Part shown: positions 7,930 through 17,720 of the stretch, in pieces
Numbering within the stretch: position 1 is the first letter of the stretch
Layout of the letters: each line of letters starts with the position of its first letter
NCBI GenBank assembly: GCA_038040195.1
Contig: JBBPIR010000005.1
Location: 1 to 64,000 of the forward strand
Direction: 5' to 3'
Length of the DNA: 64,000 nucleotides
DNA from: Chloroflexota bacterium
GTDB lineage: Bacteria; Chloroflexota; Limnocylindria; QHBO01
Made by a program: the position numbers and the translations under genes
The notes under the pieces: generated by a model
The model's database searches: none
Seen by the model: the letters and a program-made list of their open reading frames with translations, nothing else
What the model was told of the DNA's origin: nothing

Positions 7930-8709
7930 CTAGACCGGGGTCCCGCCCAGGTAGCTGAGCGCTGCGGAACCGATGGTGCCGGCCATGACCAGGGCCAGGC
8001 CGATGTACAGCAGCCCGGTCGTGGCCTGGAGCGATGTGGCGCGAGTGGCGAGCAGGGCCAGGATCGCCACGCCAATGGGGAACGCGATCCCGACTCCGAA
8101 CCGCAGCCAGGTCAGCCAGGCCAGGCCGTCTTCAAAGGGCGCTCCCCCGGAGCTGACCACCGACCACACTGCCACGAGGCCCTGAATGGCCAACGCGCCG
8201 ATGAGGAGCCAGATCAGACGCTGGAGTGGCGCCGGAGACAGCTTGGGGGTTACGAGATACCAGTGTCCCAGCAGCATGGCGGCGGTGACCGATCCCAGCG
8301 CCAGCGCGGCGGTTGCCAGACCAGCCGCGAAGAGCGCGGGGCTCCCGGTGCCGCCCGCCGCGGCCAGGGTCACCAGCGCCGCGACGCCGACGACACCGCC
8401 TCCGATGGCCACTCCGGCACGTGGCCAGCGCGCCAACGAGGCGACCAGGTAGGCAGCGGCGACCCCGGCGAAGGCCACGACCAGGATCCGGCGCAGCTCC
8501 GCCGTCGCGGCGGTTCCGGGCACCGCGGCCAGGCCCATCTCGGACGCGAGCCAGACCAGCGCGCCGACGAGCACGGCCGCGGCCATGAAAAGGCGGTATC
8601 CGCGCGTCGTCCCGCCCAGCCACTCGGTCACGCCCACCGCAAGCAACGTCCCGCCGGCCAGCGCTCCCCAGAAGATCCAGTTCACGAACGGAAGGGCCAC
8701 AAGGCTCAC
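7930..8709 (-). CDS. Multi-span membrane protein, unknown
   Basis: This is a 259-aa very hydrophobic protein with about eight membrane helices. A distinctive loop GHWYLVTPKLSPAPLQRL lies near the centre, with His and Tyr in a membrane-interface position. A GTG start gives MSLVALPFVNWIFWGALA. The gene is sandwiched between a Rieske protein (12 bases upstream) and moaX (4 bases downstream). The Rieske neighbour and the buried His hint at an electron-transfer or quinone-binding role, but no known heme motif is visible and this is only a suggestion. I cannot name a family. Confidence 0.6.
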   Translation of the reverse strand: MSLVALPFVNWIFWGALAGGTLLAVGVTEWLGGTTRGYRLFMAAAVLVGALVWLASEMGLAAVPGTAATAELRRILVVAFAGVAAAYLVASLARWPRAGVAIGGGVVGVAALVTLAAAGGTGSPALFAAGLATAALALGSVTAAMLLGHWYLVTPKLSPAPLQRLIWLLIGALAIQGLVAVWSVVSSGGAPFEDGLAWLTWLRFGVGIAFPIGVAILALLATRATSLQATTGLLYIGLALVMAGTIGSAALSYLGGTPV

Positions 8710-8721
8710 CGATCGGCCTCG

Positions 8722-9069
8722 TCAGCCCGCGATCAGGCTGCCGGTCAACCCGATCTCGACCCACCCCTCGGCGACGCGGGTCGGAAAGGTCTCGACCGGG
8801 TCGGTGGCCGGCAGAACAACAGCCGCACCGGTCCGAACGTCGAAGCAGCCCCCGTGCCAGGCACACACCAGGACCCCGTCACCGGGATCGAACCCGGCCT
8901 CCGAGAGCGGGTAGTCCTTGTGGGTGCAGTTGTTCTGGACCGCGAAGAACTCCCCCTCGTGGCGGACGAGGACCACCGGCCGCCCATCGATGGCGACCGG
9001 GATGAGATCGCCATCGCGCAGGTCGCCCGCCGGCAGGATCCGGACGAAGCGGGTCGCGGCCTGGGTCAC
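8722..9069 (-). CDS. Rieske [2Fe-2S] protein
   Basis: This 115-aa soluble Rieske ferredoxin has both cluster motifs: CTH (Cys48, His50) within NNCTHKDYPL and CAWHGGCFD (Cys69, His72). There is no signal peptide or membrane anchor, so it resembles the ferredoxins of dioxygenase and nitrite-reductase-type systems rather than cytochrome bc1 subunits. The start is a GTG. The gene lies between aldehyde dehydrogenase (2 bases upstream) and the multi-span membrane protein, all leftward. The electron acceptor is unknown; the membrane protein next to it is the obvious candidate partner. Confidence 0.9.
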   Translation of the reverse strand: MTQAATRFVRILPAGDLRDGDLIPVAIDGRPVVLVRHEGEFFAVQNNCTHKDYPLSEAGFDPGDGVLVCAWHGGCFDVRTGAAVVLPATDPVETFPTRVAEGWVEIGLTGSLIAG

Positions 9070-9071
9070 AC

Positions 9072-10523
9072 TCAGAGTGGTCGAGCGAAGGCCAGCAGCC
9101 GCGGCTCGGTCATGTCTTCGATCGACCAGCGCAGCCCCTCGCGGCCGAGACCCGAGTCCTTGACTCCGCCGTACGGCATGGGGTCGGTGCGCCAGGTCGG
9201 GACGTCGTTGACGATGATGCCGCCCACCTCCAGTTCGTCATGCGCGGCCAGGGCACGCTCCAGCGAGCCGGTGAACAGGCCGCATTGGAGACCAAACCGG
9301 CTGTCATTGATCTCGCGCAACGCGGCCGCGTAGTCGGGGACCGGGAACAGATTGACGACCGGCGCGAACACCTCCTCGCCGCACACGCGCGCGTCACGCG
9401 GGACGTCGACCAGCACAGTCGGCTCGTAGAACAGTCCATCGGCGCGCGCGCCGGTCAATGCTCTTGCGCCGGCGTCGAGGGCCTCGCGCACCCATTCGTC
9501 GGTGCGGGCCACGGCAGCGAGGTCGACCATGGGTCCCAGGTCGGAGGCCGGGTCCATGGGGTCGCCCATCGTCACCTGGCGCACCTTGTCGACGAATCGC
9601 CGCTCGAATTCAGGGTAAATCGACTCCACGACATAGATGCGCTGGACGCTGATGCACACCTGCCCGGCGTAGGCGAAGGCACCGAACACCAGCCGCGCCA
9701 CCGCCCAGTCGAGGTCGGCGGTCTCGTCCACGATCACGCCCGCGTTGCCGCCCAGCTCGAGGACCACCTTCTTGCGGCCGGCATCGGCTTTCATCTTCCA
9801 GCCCACGGCGGGGCTGCCCGTGAAGCTGAGCAGCTTGAATCGGTCATCGGCCACCATCCGCTCTCCCGTCGGGCGGTCCATGGGCAGGATGCTGACCGCG
9901 CCCTTGGGCAGGCTGGTCTGGTCGAGGTACTGCGCGACCCGAAGCATGACCAGTGGGTCCTTGCTCGGCGGCTTGAGGACGATGGAGCACCCGGCCGCGA
10001 TAGCGGGGGCCACTTTGTGGGCAGCCAGGTTGAGCGGGAAGTTGAACGGGCTGATGCCCGCCACAGGCCCGATCGGGTATCGCCGCACGATCCCGCTGCG
10101 ACCCCGGTTGGCGGCGGTCCAGTCCAGGGGCAGCCACTCGCCGTTGATTCGCAGCGCCTCCTCGGCCGCGGTTCGGAAGGTCAGGCTGCCGCGAGCCACC
10201 TCGGCTCGCGCGTCGCGGATGGGCTTGCCCGACTCGCGGGTCAGGAGCTCCGCCAGCTCGTCCGCGTCGCGGGCGATGGCCTCGGCCACGTGCTGCAGGG
10301 CGTCGCGGCGCTCGAAGCTGGCCAGGCGGCGGGTCTGCTCGAATCCGGCGACCGCCGCGGCGGTCGCGCGCTCCAGCTCGTCGGGACCGGCCTGCCAGGT
10401 GGTGGCCACCAGGTCCCCGGTGGCGGGATTCCGGACTTCGAGCGGGGTGCCGGCCTCGACGAATTCGCCGGCCAGGTAGATGGGAACGCTGGGCGCGCTC
10501 ACCTGGGTGGTCACGAGCGCCAT
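9072..10523 (-). CDS. NAD(P)-dependent aldehyde dehydrogenase
   Basis: This 483-aa member of the ALDH superfamily oxidises an aldehyde to the acid with NAD(P)+. The catalytic set is complete: Asn161 in SPFNFPLN, Glu256 in VVLELGGN and nucleophile Cys290 in AYAGQVCISVQR. The FTGSPAVGWKMK cofactor segment resembles the succinate semialdehyde / lactaldehyde / phosphonoacetaldehyde branch, but substrate cannot be assigned from sequence alone. The ATG at 10521-10523 is chosen because it starts the usual N-terminal strand; longer reading is basic low-complexity sequence. It is probably first in the leftward run that continues to moaX. Confidence 0.88.
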   Translation of the reverse strand: MALVTTQVSAPSVPIYLAGEFVEAGTPLEVRNPATGDLVATTWQAGPDELERATAAAVAGFEQTRRLASFERRDALQHVAEAIARDADELAELLTRESGKPIRDARAEVARGSLTFRTAAEEALRINGEWLPLDWTAANRGRSGIVRRYPIGPVAGISPFNFPLNLAAHKVAPAIAAGCSIVLKPPSKDPLVMLRVAQYLDQTSLPKGAVSILPMDRPTGERMVADDRFKLLSFTGSPAVGWKMKADAGRKKVVLELGGNAGVIVDETADLDWAVARLVFGAFAYAGQVCISVQRIYVVESIYPEFERRFVDKVRQVTMGDPMDPASDLGPMVDLAAVARTDEWVREALDAGARALTGARADGLFYEPTVLVDVPRDARVCGEEVFAPVVNLFPVPDYAAALREINDSRFGLQCGLFTGSLERALAAHDELEVGGIIVNDVPTWRTDPMPYGGVKDSGLGREGLRWSIEDMTEPRLLAFARPL

Positions 10524-10561
10524 TCTACGACCGCGATTTGGCCGCCGATCTCGACCCCCTT

Positions 10562-10567
10562 TATGAT
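10562..10567 (+). promoter_or_regulatory. -10 box TATGAT of a leaderless promoter (CruF-like gene)
   Basis: TATGAT is followed by CGGTCG and the GTG at 10574. It decides the start of the downstream membrane protein over an upstream TTG at 10538. Confidence 0.6.
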
Positions 10568-10573
10568 CGGTCG

Positions 10574-11524
10574 GTGGTGAACCCGGTCTTCCTGTTCCTC
10601 GAAATCGCCGCAACTCTGATCTTCGTGGGCGCCGCGCTGGCCGCTCTGAGTCGCGGACGGCTGCCGTTCCTCGAGCTCATCAGCGCCGCCGCCTTCGGCT
10701 TGCTGCTCGAGGAGAGTTCGCAGCTCATCTTCGAGACCTACAACTACAGCCCTGACTGGGTGCTCGTGCTCGACCGCGCGCCGCTGGTCATCGGCCTGAC
10801 CTGGGCCCTCCTCATCGCGGGAGCGATGCGGATTACGGACGCGCTGGGGGTTCGGCGCTGGACGGCTTCGTTCGTGGACGCGGCGCTCGTGATCATGCTC
10901 GACCTCGCCTTCGACGCGGTCGCCATCCGGCTGGGGATGTGGACGTGGGTCGACATCGGGCCGACCGATGGATGGTTCGGGGTTCAGGCCGGCAACTTCT
11001 ATACGTGGCTGTTCGTTACGTTCGGATTCAGCGTATTGACCCGATGGCTGCGTGATCGCGCAGCCCGTCGACGCGGGGCGGAATGGCTGCAATTGCTGGT
11101 TCCCATTCCGGCGTATGCGATTCTGATCGCCTCGATCATCCCGTATGCCTTGATCAGCACCTGGACCAATGCACCCACCGGCGGAGCGCTCTGGCTGTCC
11201 TTCGTGTGCATCGGGCTCTTCGTGATGGTGGCCTTGCGTGGCGTCTTTGGCACCGGCCGCCAGCCGCCGGATGGGCAGATGGCCGCCATCGTCGACCTGC
11301 GACTTGCCTTCTTTACCCGGCTCTCCATCCAGGGCTTCTTCCTGATCGCGCTGCTGATCATGGGTATTGCTCCCGAGCTATCCGTGCTGCTCGTCACCTC
11401 GGTCGTATTGATCCTGGTCGACGTGTGGCTGTCTCGATTGATTGACCAGCGGCGCGCGGCCGCGGGCTTGGCTCCAGCGCGCGCCGTGCTGGCTCCCGTC
11501 GCCGCCCGGGTCCGCCAGCGATGA
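10574..11524 (+). CDS. Carotenoid-biosynthesis-like (DUF422/CruF-type) membrane protein
   Basis: This 316-aa integral membrane protein has about eight helices. The central segment runs DLAFDAVAIRLGMWTW, then a short loop, then GVQAGNFYTWLFVTF. This follows the DUF422/CruF pattern of an Asp-containing helix, GxWxW, GVPxxNF and W, in which the family hydrates or remodels carotenoid ends. Similarity is at motif level only, so a carotenoid role is tentative and there are no crt genes nearby. The GTG at 10574 is preferred because of the leaderless -10 box; GTG at 10577 is possible. Its stop overlaps the ATG of the M20 peptidase (ATGA), so they are co-translated. Confidence 0.6.
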   Translation: MVNPVFLFLEIAATLIFVGAALAALSRGRLPFLELISAAAFGLLLEESSQLIFETYNYSPDWVLVLDRAPLVIGLTWALLIAGAMRITDALGVRRWTASFVDAALVIMLDLAFDAVAIRLGMWTWVDIGPTDGWFGVQAGNFYTWLFVTFGFSVLTRWLRDRAARRRGAEWLQLLVPIPAYAILIASIIPYALISTWTNAPTGGALWLSFVCIGLFVMVALRGVFGTGRQPPDGQMAAIVDLRLAFFTRLSIQGFFLIALLIMGIAPELSVLLVTSVVLILVDVWLSRLIDQRRAAAGLAPARAVLAPVAARVRQR

Positions 11525-12921
11525 CCGAGGCGGCAACCGCGTCGCTCGACGTCGAGGCAGTTGTCGAACACCTCCGCGCGCTGATCCGGATCCCGTCGGT
11601 CAACCCGCCCGGCGACAGCGAAGCCGCCGCGGGCCACGATTCGAATGGCGGGGAGACGGCCGCCGCGCGCTATTGCGCCGAGGTGCTGTCCCAGGCGGGC
11701 ATCGGAGCCGAAGTGCTGGAGGCGGCTCCGGGGCGGGGCAGCTGCTTCGCCCGCCTGCGGGCGGATCCTGGCGTGCGCGACCCAGGGCCACCGCTGATCC
11801 TGCTCAGCCACCTGGACGTGGTGCCGGTCGAGGCGGCGTCGTGGACGCGCGACCCGTTCGGCGGGGAGCTGATCGACGGCGCGGTGTGGGGCCGTGGGGC
11901 GGTGGACATGAAGGACATGGTCGCCATGGAGCTGGGCGTCATGCTGGCCCTCCAGCGTTCGGGCACGCCCCTCCGCCGCGACGTCATCTTCGCCGCGGTC
12001 GCCGACGAGGAGGCGGGCGGGAAGTTCGGGGCGCGGCACTGGGTGGATGCGCGAGCGGACCTGTTCGGCTCCGAGGCGGGTCCGGCGGCCGCGGCGCTGA
12101 ACGAGGTGGGCGGCTACTCGATGACCATCCGCGGCCAGCGGGTATACGGCATCCAGGTCGCCGAGAAGGGCATCATCTGGACCCGCCTCCACGCCACCGG
12201 GACCCCCGGCCACGCCAGCATGCCGCACGCCGACAACCCCGCGCTGCGCCTTGCCGACGCCGTGTCGCGGCTGGTCGCCGCGCCGGCCAGCGGCGACCCG
12301 CCGGCCGTGGTCAAGGCGTTCTTCGTCGGCGTCGGCCTGGGCGAGGTGGCGGAGCTGATTCCTGCCGATCCCCCGAGGGCGCAGGCCGCGCTCGAGCGAC
12401 TGGTCCCCGACCCCACGATGCGCCGATCGCTGAACGCCATGCTGCGGGACACGATCACGCCCACCGTGATCCGGGTCGGCAGCAAGGTCAACGTCATTGC
12501 CGGATCGGGGATGGCCGAGGTGGACGTTCGCACCCTGCCGTCGACCGACCAGGCCGCGTTTGCGCAGCGGCTGGCCGCGCTCGCCGGGCCGGAGGTGACG
12601 GTGGAGTCGGTCATGAGCCTGCCCGCGGTCGAAGCTCCGGCCGATGCGCCGATCGTGGAGCTCATGCGCGAGGCACTCGGACGGGCCGACCCGCAGGCTG
12701 CCGTGCTGCCGATGATGATCACCCCGGGGACGGACGCGAAGGCGCTGGCCCACCTGGGGATTCCGACCTACGGATTCGTGCCGCTTCGCCTGGACGCCGA
12801 CACGCCGTTCCTGGATCTGTTCCACGGCAACGACGAGCGAGTTCCGGTCAGCGCGCTCGCTTTTGGACTGCCGGTTCTGCAGGAGGTCGTCAGCCGGTTC
12901 GCGGCGGTCAAAGGTGGGTAG
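11521..12921 (+). CDS. M20 family metallopeptidase (ArgE/DapE/CPG2 type)
   Basis: This 466-aa co-catalytic zinc hydrolase acts on amide bonds of small peptides or N-acyl amino acids. Ligand motifs are SHLDVVPVE, GRGAVDMKD (bridging Asp) and DEEAGGKFG (catalytic Glu plus ligand). The C-terminal region has the typical PGTDAKALAHLGIPTYGF with a late acidic/His ligand near FHGNDERV. A dimerisation domain insert lies in the middle. There is no signal peptide, so it acts in the cytoplasm. Length fits carboxypeptidase G2-like dipeptidases better than DapE (about 375). It is coupled to the upstream membrane gene by a four-base overlap. Confidence 0.85.
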   Translation: MTEAATASLDVEAVVEHLRALIRIPSVNPPGDSEAAAGHDSNGGETAAARYCAEVLSQAGIGAEVLEAAPGRGSCFARLRADPGVRDPGPPLILLSHLDVVPVEAASWTRDPFGGELIDGAVWGRGAVDMKDMVAMELGVMLALQRSGTPLRRDVIFAAVADEEAGGKFGARHWVDARADLFGSEAGPAAAALNEVGGYSMTIRGQRVYGIQVAEKGIIWTRLHATGTPGHASMPHADNPALRLADAVSRLVAAPASGDPPAVVKAFFVGVGLGEVAELIPADPPRAQAALERLVPDPTMRRSLNAMLRDTITPTVIRVGSKVNVIAGSGMAEVDVRTLPSTDQAAFAQRLAALAGPEVTVESVMSLPAVEAPADAPIVELMREALGRADPQAAVLPMMITPGTDAKALAHLGIPTYGFVPLRLDADTPFLDLFHGNDERVPVSALAFGLPVLQEVVSRFAAVKGG

Positions 12922-12946
12922 CGGGACCGATCCGGACCCTCGGCTA

Positions 12947-12952
12947 TATACT
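12947..12952 (+). promoter_or_regulatory. Probable -10 box TATACT for fabD-fabF
   Basis: TATACT lies 32 bases before the fabD ATG. The short leader would carry CAGGAAG, a weak Shine-Dalgarno about 10 bases from the start. No clear -35 is seen. Confidence 0.4.
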
Positions 12953-12984
12953 CGCCGCCTTATTCCACAGGAAGTCGCCCCCGC

Positions 12985-14016
12985 ATGTCCACAACCGAGC
13001 TGATGGCCGGCGCCCACGCCTTCGTCTTCCCAGGTCAGGGTTCGCAGTACATCGGGATGGGGGCCGCACTGGCGGGTCGCTCACCGGTCGCGGCCGCCAT
13101 TTTTGAGCGGGCGGATGCCGCGCTCGGCTTCAAGCTCTCGCGCCTCATGTTCGAGGGACCGGCCGACGACCTGGACGCGACCATCAACGCGCAGCCTGCA
13201 ATCCTGGCCGCCAGCATGGCCGCACTCGAGCATCTGCGAGAGCGGGCCCGGGCAGCCGGTGTGACGCTGAACCCGTTGGTCGTAGCCGGCCACTCGGCCG
13301 GGCAATACGCCGCGGCCATCGCCGCCGGATCGGTCGACTTCGAGGAGGCCGTGCGGCTCGTTCGTGAGCGCGGCCGGATCATGCAGGAGCGGGGCATCGA
13401 CGGCGGCATGGGCGCGGTCATCGGTCTGTCCGAAGCGCAGGCCGAGGAGGTCGTCAAGCAGGCCCGCAAGCTGGGGGAGATCTCGGTGGCCAACATCAAT
13501 GCCCCGGGCCAGGTGGTCCTGTCGGGCGTCATCCCGGCCCTCGTCTTCGCCCTGGAGATGAGCAAGACGGTCGGCGCTCGACGCGCGGTGCAGCTCACCG
13601 TGAGCGTGGCCAGCCACTCCCCGCTGATGCGCCACGCGCGCGACGAGTTCGCCAAGGTTCTCGAGCGCGTCCCATTCCGCGACCCGACCGTGCCGCTGGT
13701 GGGGAACGTGCACGCGACCATGATCCGCAGCGCGGAGGGGCTCCGCGAGGAGCTGACCGATCACCTCGTGCACGGCGTCCAATGGGTGGCCACGATCCGC
13801 AACATGGCCGCCATTGGCGTGACCGATTTCGTCGAGGTCGGGCCGGGGCGGGTGCTGACCGGGCTCATCAAGCGCATCAGCCCCGAGGTCCAGGCGCACG
13901 CGCTGGACGAGACCGATGACGGCTGGCTGCCGGAGGCGCCGGCCAAACCGGCGGCCGCGGCCGAGACCGCGAAGCGCGGCGCGGCGCGTCGGAAGGACGC
14001 GAAGGAGGAGCCATGA
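12985..14016 (+). CDS. fabD: Malonyl-CoA:ACP transacylase
   Basis: FabD moves malonyl from CoA to acyl carrier protein to start fatty acid elongation. The 343-aa chain has the N-terminal FVFPGQGSQYIGMG, nucleophile Ser104 in AGHSAGQYAA and catalytic His211 in SVASHSPLM, as in the family (about 310 aa). The extra length is an Ala/Lys-rich tail of about 30 residues (APAKPAAAAETAKRG) that looks disordered. Its stop overlaps the fabF start by four bases, forming a two-gene fatty acid synthesis unit; fabG and acpP are not in the window. Confidence 0.93.
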   Translation: MSTTELMAGAHAFVFPGQGSQYIGMGAALAGRSPVAAAIFERADAALGFKLSRLMFEGPADDLDATINAQPAILAASMAALEHLRERARAAGVTLNPLVVAGHSAGQYAAAIAAGSVDFEEAVRLVRERGRIMQERGIDGGMGAVIGLSEAQAEEVVKQARKLGEISVANINAPGQVVLSGVIPALVFALEMSKTVGARRAVQLTVSVASHSPLMRHARDEFAKVLERVPFRDPTVPLVGNVHATMIRSAEGLREELTDHLVHGVQWVATIRNMAAIGVTDFVEVGPGRVLTGLIKRISPEVQAHALDETDDGWLPEAPAKPAAAAETAKRGAARRKDAKEEP

Positions 14017-15302
14017 GCGCCAACGGCCGCCGGGCCATGGTCACCGGGCTGGGGGTGGTGGCGCCGGTCGGCATCGGCAACCAGGCCGCGTGGGACAACC
14101 TGGTGGCCGGCCGGTCCGGCATTCGCGACGTCACCATCGCCGACCTGTCGGGGCAGGACATCCGGGTCGGCGGCGAGGTTCCCGATTTCGACCCCACCCT
14201 CGAGATGGATCCCAAGGACGTCCGACGCCACGACCGGGCGACCCAGATGGCGGTGGCCGCTAGCGCCGAGGCCCTGCGCGACGCGGGACTGATCAACGGC
14301 AGCAGCCAGATCCTGCCCGACGAAGCCGACCCGGATCGGATCGGGATGGTCTTCGGCTCAGGCTGTGGCGGAGTGAGCATCCTGCTCGAGAATGCGAAGA
14401 AGTACTGGGACGTTGGCGCCAACCGGGTGTCGCCGTGGACCATCCCCCACATGCTGGTCGACAGCCCGTCGGGGATGGTGGCCATCCAGTTCGGCATCCG
14501 CGGGCCGAACACCGCCGTCGTCAGCGCATGTGCCACCGGCAGCCACGCCATTGGCGAGGCGGCCGAAACGATCATCCGGGGCCAGGCCGACCTCATGCTG
14601 GGAGCCGGGACGGAGGCCGCGCTGGTGCCCCTGGCGTTTGCCGGGTTCGGCCAGATGCGGGCCCTCGGCACGCCCATCGACCCGGACACCGGCGAGTACG
14701 TGCCATCTATTGCCTCGCGCCCCTTCGATGTCACCCGCAACGGGTTCGTCATCGCCGAGGGTTGCGCGGTGCTCGTCCTCGAAGAGCTCGAGCACGCACT
14801 GGCGCGCGGGGCGCGCCCGATTGCCGAATTGGTCGGCTACGGGAGCGCGGCCGACGCGTTTCACATGGCCGCCCCGCCTGAGCGCGGGGAGGGCAGTCAG
14901 CGATCCATGCGCTGGGCGCTGGAGCGTGGGGGAATCGACCCGACGGAGGTTGACTACATCAACCCCCACGGCACCGGCACGCCGCTCAACGACCTGGCCG
15001 AGACGCAGGCCATCGAGGCCGTCTTCGGCGACCACGCCCGAAAGATGGCCATCAGCTCAACGAAGTCGATGACGGGCCACATGATGGGCGCGGCCGGGGC
15101 GTTCGAGGGCTGGGCATCGGTGAAGGTGCTGGACACCGGCTGGATCCCGCCAACCATCAACCTGAACCACCCCGACCCGGCGCTCACGCTCGACTACGTG
15201 CCCCACGTCGCGCGCCAGGCCGACGTCAAGGTCGCGCTCTCGAATTCCATGGGCCTGGGCGGCCACAACGGGACGATCATCTTCCGCAAGTACGAGGCCT
15301 AG
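14013..15302 (+). CDS. fabF: 3-oxoacyl-ACP synthase II
   Basis: FabF condenses malonyl-ACP with acyl-ACP during chain elongation. The 429-aa chain has the thiolase-fold triad: Cys173 in VSACATGSHAIGEA, a first His in INPHGTGTPLND and a second in STKSMTGHMMGAAGA. The N-terminus RRAMVTGLGVVAPVG and the Gly-rich C-terminus NSMGLGGHNGTI are typical. An insert around residues 95-108 (SSQILPDEADPD) is slightly longer than in E. coli FabF. It is translationally coupled to fabD. Its TAG stop shares the palindrome CTAG with the stop of the convergent Nudix gene. Confidence 0.93.
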   Translation: MSANGRRAMVTGLGVVAPVGIGNQAAWDNLVAGRSGIRDVTIADLSGQDIRVGGEVPDFDPTLEMDPKDVRRHDRATQMAVAASAEALRDAGLINGSSQILPDEADPDRIGMVFGSGCGGVSILLENAKKYWDVGANRVSPWTIPHMLVDSPSGMVAIQFGIRGPNTAVVSACATGSHAIGEAAETIIRGQADLMLGAGTEAALVPLAFAGFGQMRALGTPIDPDTGEYVPSIASRPFDVTRNGFVIAEGCAVLVLEELEHALARGARPIAELVGYGSAADAFHMAAPPERGEGSQRSMRWALERGGIDPTEVDYINPHGTGTPLNDLAETQAIEAVFGDHARKMAISSTKSMTGHMMGAAGAFEGWASVKVLDTGWIPPTINLNHPDPALTLDYVPHVARQADVKVALSNSMGLGGHNGTIIFRKYEA

Positions 15303-15901
15303 GCGCCCGCACCGTCCTCGTCGCCCAGCACGTACAGCTCCGGTTCGTGGCGCGGTTCGTGGCCGGCCTGCGTCCGCACCCAGTCTCGCAGCGCGCTCTC
15401 GGCGGTGCTGAACGCCAGCTCGTGCCAGGGGATCTCGTCAACGGTGAAGTCGCGGACCTCGGTCGTCTCCACGCCCGGCAAAGCCTCGCCGCCGACCACC
15501 TGCGCCTCGTATATGAGGGTCACCACCGCCGCGTGGGGCCGCGAGTAGGCGCCGATCAGGGGCCCGACCTCGACCCGCAGCAACGTCTCCTCCTCGGTCT
15601 CGCGACGGGCCCCTTCCTGGGCCGACTCACCGACCTCCAGGAAGCCGCCGGGGTAGCTCCACAGCCCCAGGCCCGGCTCGATCCCCCGCCGCGCCAGGTA
15701 CACGCGGCCCTCGCGCACCGGGAGGGTGCCCACTACCAGGCGCGGGTTGCGCCACGTGACGTGGCCGTCGGGACACACCAGTCGGGGGCGGTGGTCCTCC
15801 TCGAGCACCCGCTCGACCACGGCCTTGCCACAGGCGGGACAGAAGGCGGGCTCCTCGCCCAGGGTCAGGGGATAGGTCGTGGTGGCGTCGCGCTCCGGCA
15901 T
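15299..15901 (-). CDS. Nudix hydrolase with N-terminal zinc ribbon (NudC-like layout)
   Basis: This 200-aa protein has a zinc-binding pair FCPACGK (about residue 19) with a second half LVCPDGH, in which His replaces the last Cys, followed by a Nudix domain. The Nudix box runs GGFLEVGESAQEGARRE then TEEE. It keeps the catalytic R-E-x-x-E-E core, but the consensus Gly near the end of the box is Leu and the preceding hydrophobic position is Thr. The layout resembles NADH pyrophosphatase-like ADP-ribose hydrolases; the substrate is unproven. The ATG at 15899-15901 has a leaderless -10 box six bases upstream. Confidence 0.8.
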   Translation of the reverse strand: MPERDATTTYPLTLGEEPAFCPACGKAVVERVLEEDHRPRLVCPDGHVTWRNPRLVVGTLPVREGRVYLARRGIEPGLGLWSYPGGFLEVGESAQEGARRETEEETLLRVEVGPLIGAYSRPHAAVVTLIYEAQVVGGEALPGVETTEVRDFTVDEIPWHELAFSTAESALRDWVRTQAGHEPRHEPELYVLGDEDGAGA

Positions 15902-15907
15902 CGGTTC

Positions 15908-15913
15908 ATGGTA
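15908..15913 (-). promoter_or_regulatory. -10 box TACCAT of a leaderless promoter (Nudix gene)
   Basis: On the minus strand TACCAT is followed by GAACCG and the ATG at 15901. Confidence 0.6.
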
Positions 15914-16021
15914 GACCGCTCGTCGACCATCGCCCGCATCCCCCAGATGCGCGCTGGTCTACCCTTTCGTCCCCAGGCCCGGCACGCGACCGGGTCGAGT
16001 CACAACCGGTGAGGTGCCGTC

Positions 16022-16264
16022 ATGGCTGACTACCCGGACCTCTACGCCGATGGCTTCTCGGTCACCGCCGGCCGATTCGGCGTCACACTGACCCTCCTCC
16101 GCTCGGAGCCAACCGGAGAAGCGGGCGCCCACGATGACCCGCGCGAGATCGTGGGGCGCATCCGCCTGAGTCCCAACCTCGCCAAGGCCATCGCCGACGC
16201 GCTGGGCAAGACGCTCGCCGCCGCGTCGCGAACCACTCAGCAGGGCGATACCACGACCCACTGA
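16022..16264 (+). CDS. Small DUF3467-like protein (80 aa)
   Basis: This 80-aa protein has two beta-rich N-terminal segments (DGFSVTAGRFGVTLTLL) followed by IVGRIRLSPNLAKAIADALG. The end pattern of Arg-x-x-x-SPxxAKAxxxAL is the signature of DUF3467, a small domain of unknown role. A GAGG Shine-Dalgarno lies 8 bases before the ATG. It ends two bases before cysS, so the two are probably co-transcribed. Assignment to DUF3467 is by motif and could be wrong. Confidence 0.6.
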   Translation: MADYPDLYADGFSVTAGRFGVTLTLLRSEPTGEAGAHDDPREIVGRIRLSPNLAKAIADALGKTLAAASRTTQQGDTTTH

Positions 16265-16266
16265 TC

Positions 16267-17685
<1,419 letters not shown>

Positions 17686-17689
17686 TGGG

Positions 17690-17708
17690 CTCGCGCGGTG
17701 AGCGCGAG
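17690..17708. terminator. Perfect 7-bp hairpin after cysS, just before the next promoter
   Basis: CTCGCGC and GCGCGAG flank a five-base loop. There is no T-tract, so it may end cysS transcripts weakly, or be an operator abutting the -10 box at 17709. Confidence 0.3.
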
Positions 17709-17714
17709 TAGGAT
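17709..17714 (+). promoter_or_regulatory. -10 box TAGGAT of a leaderless promoter (cyclase/ATPase gene)
   Basis: TAGGAT is followed by GCGTCG and the ATG at 17721. Confidence 0.6.
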
Positions 17715-17720
17715 GCGTCG

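Noticed and set aside
8882-8897. CCGGGTTCGATCCCGG on the minus strand looks like a tRNA T-arm
   Set aside because: It lies inside the Rieske coding region and codes for GFDPGD; no acceptor stem, anticodon arm or CCA end can be built around it.
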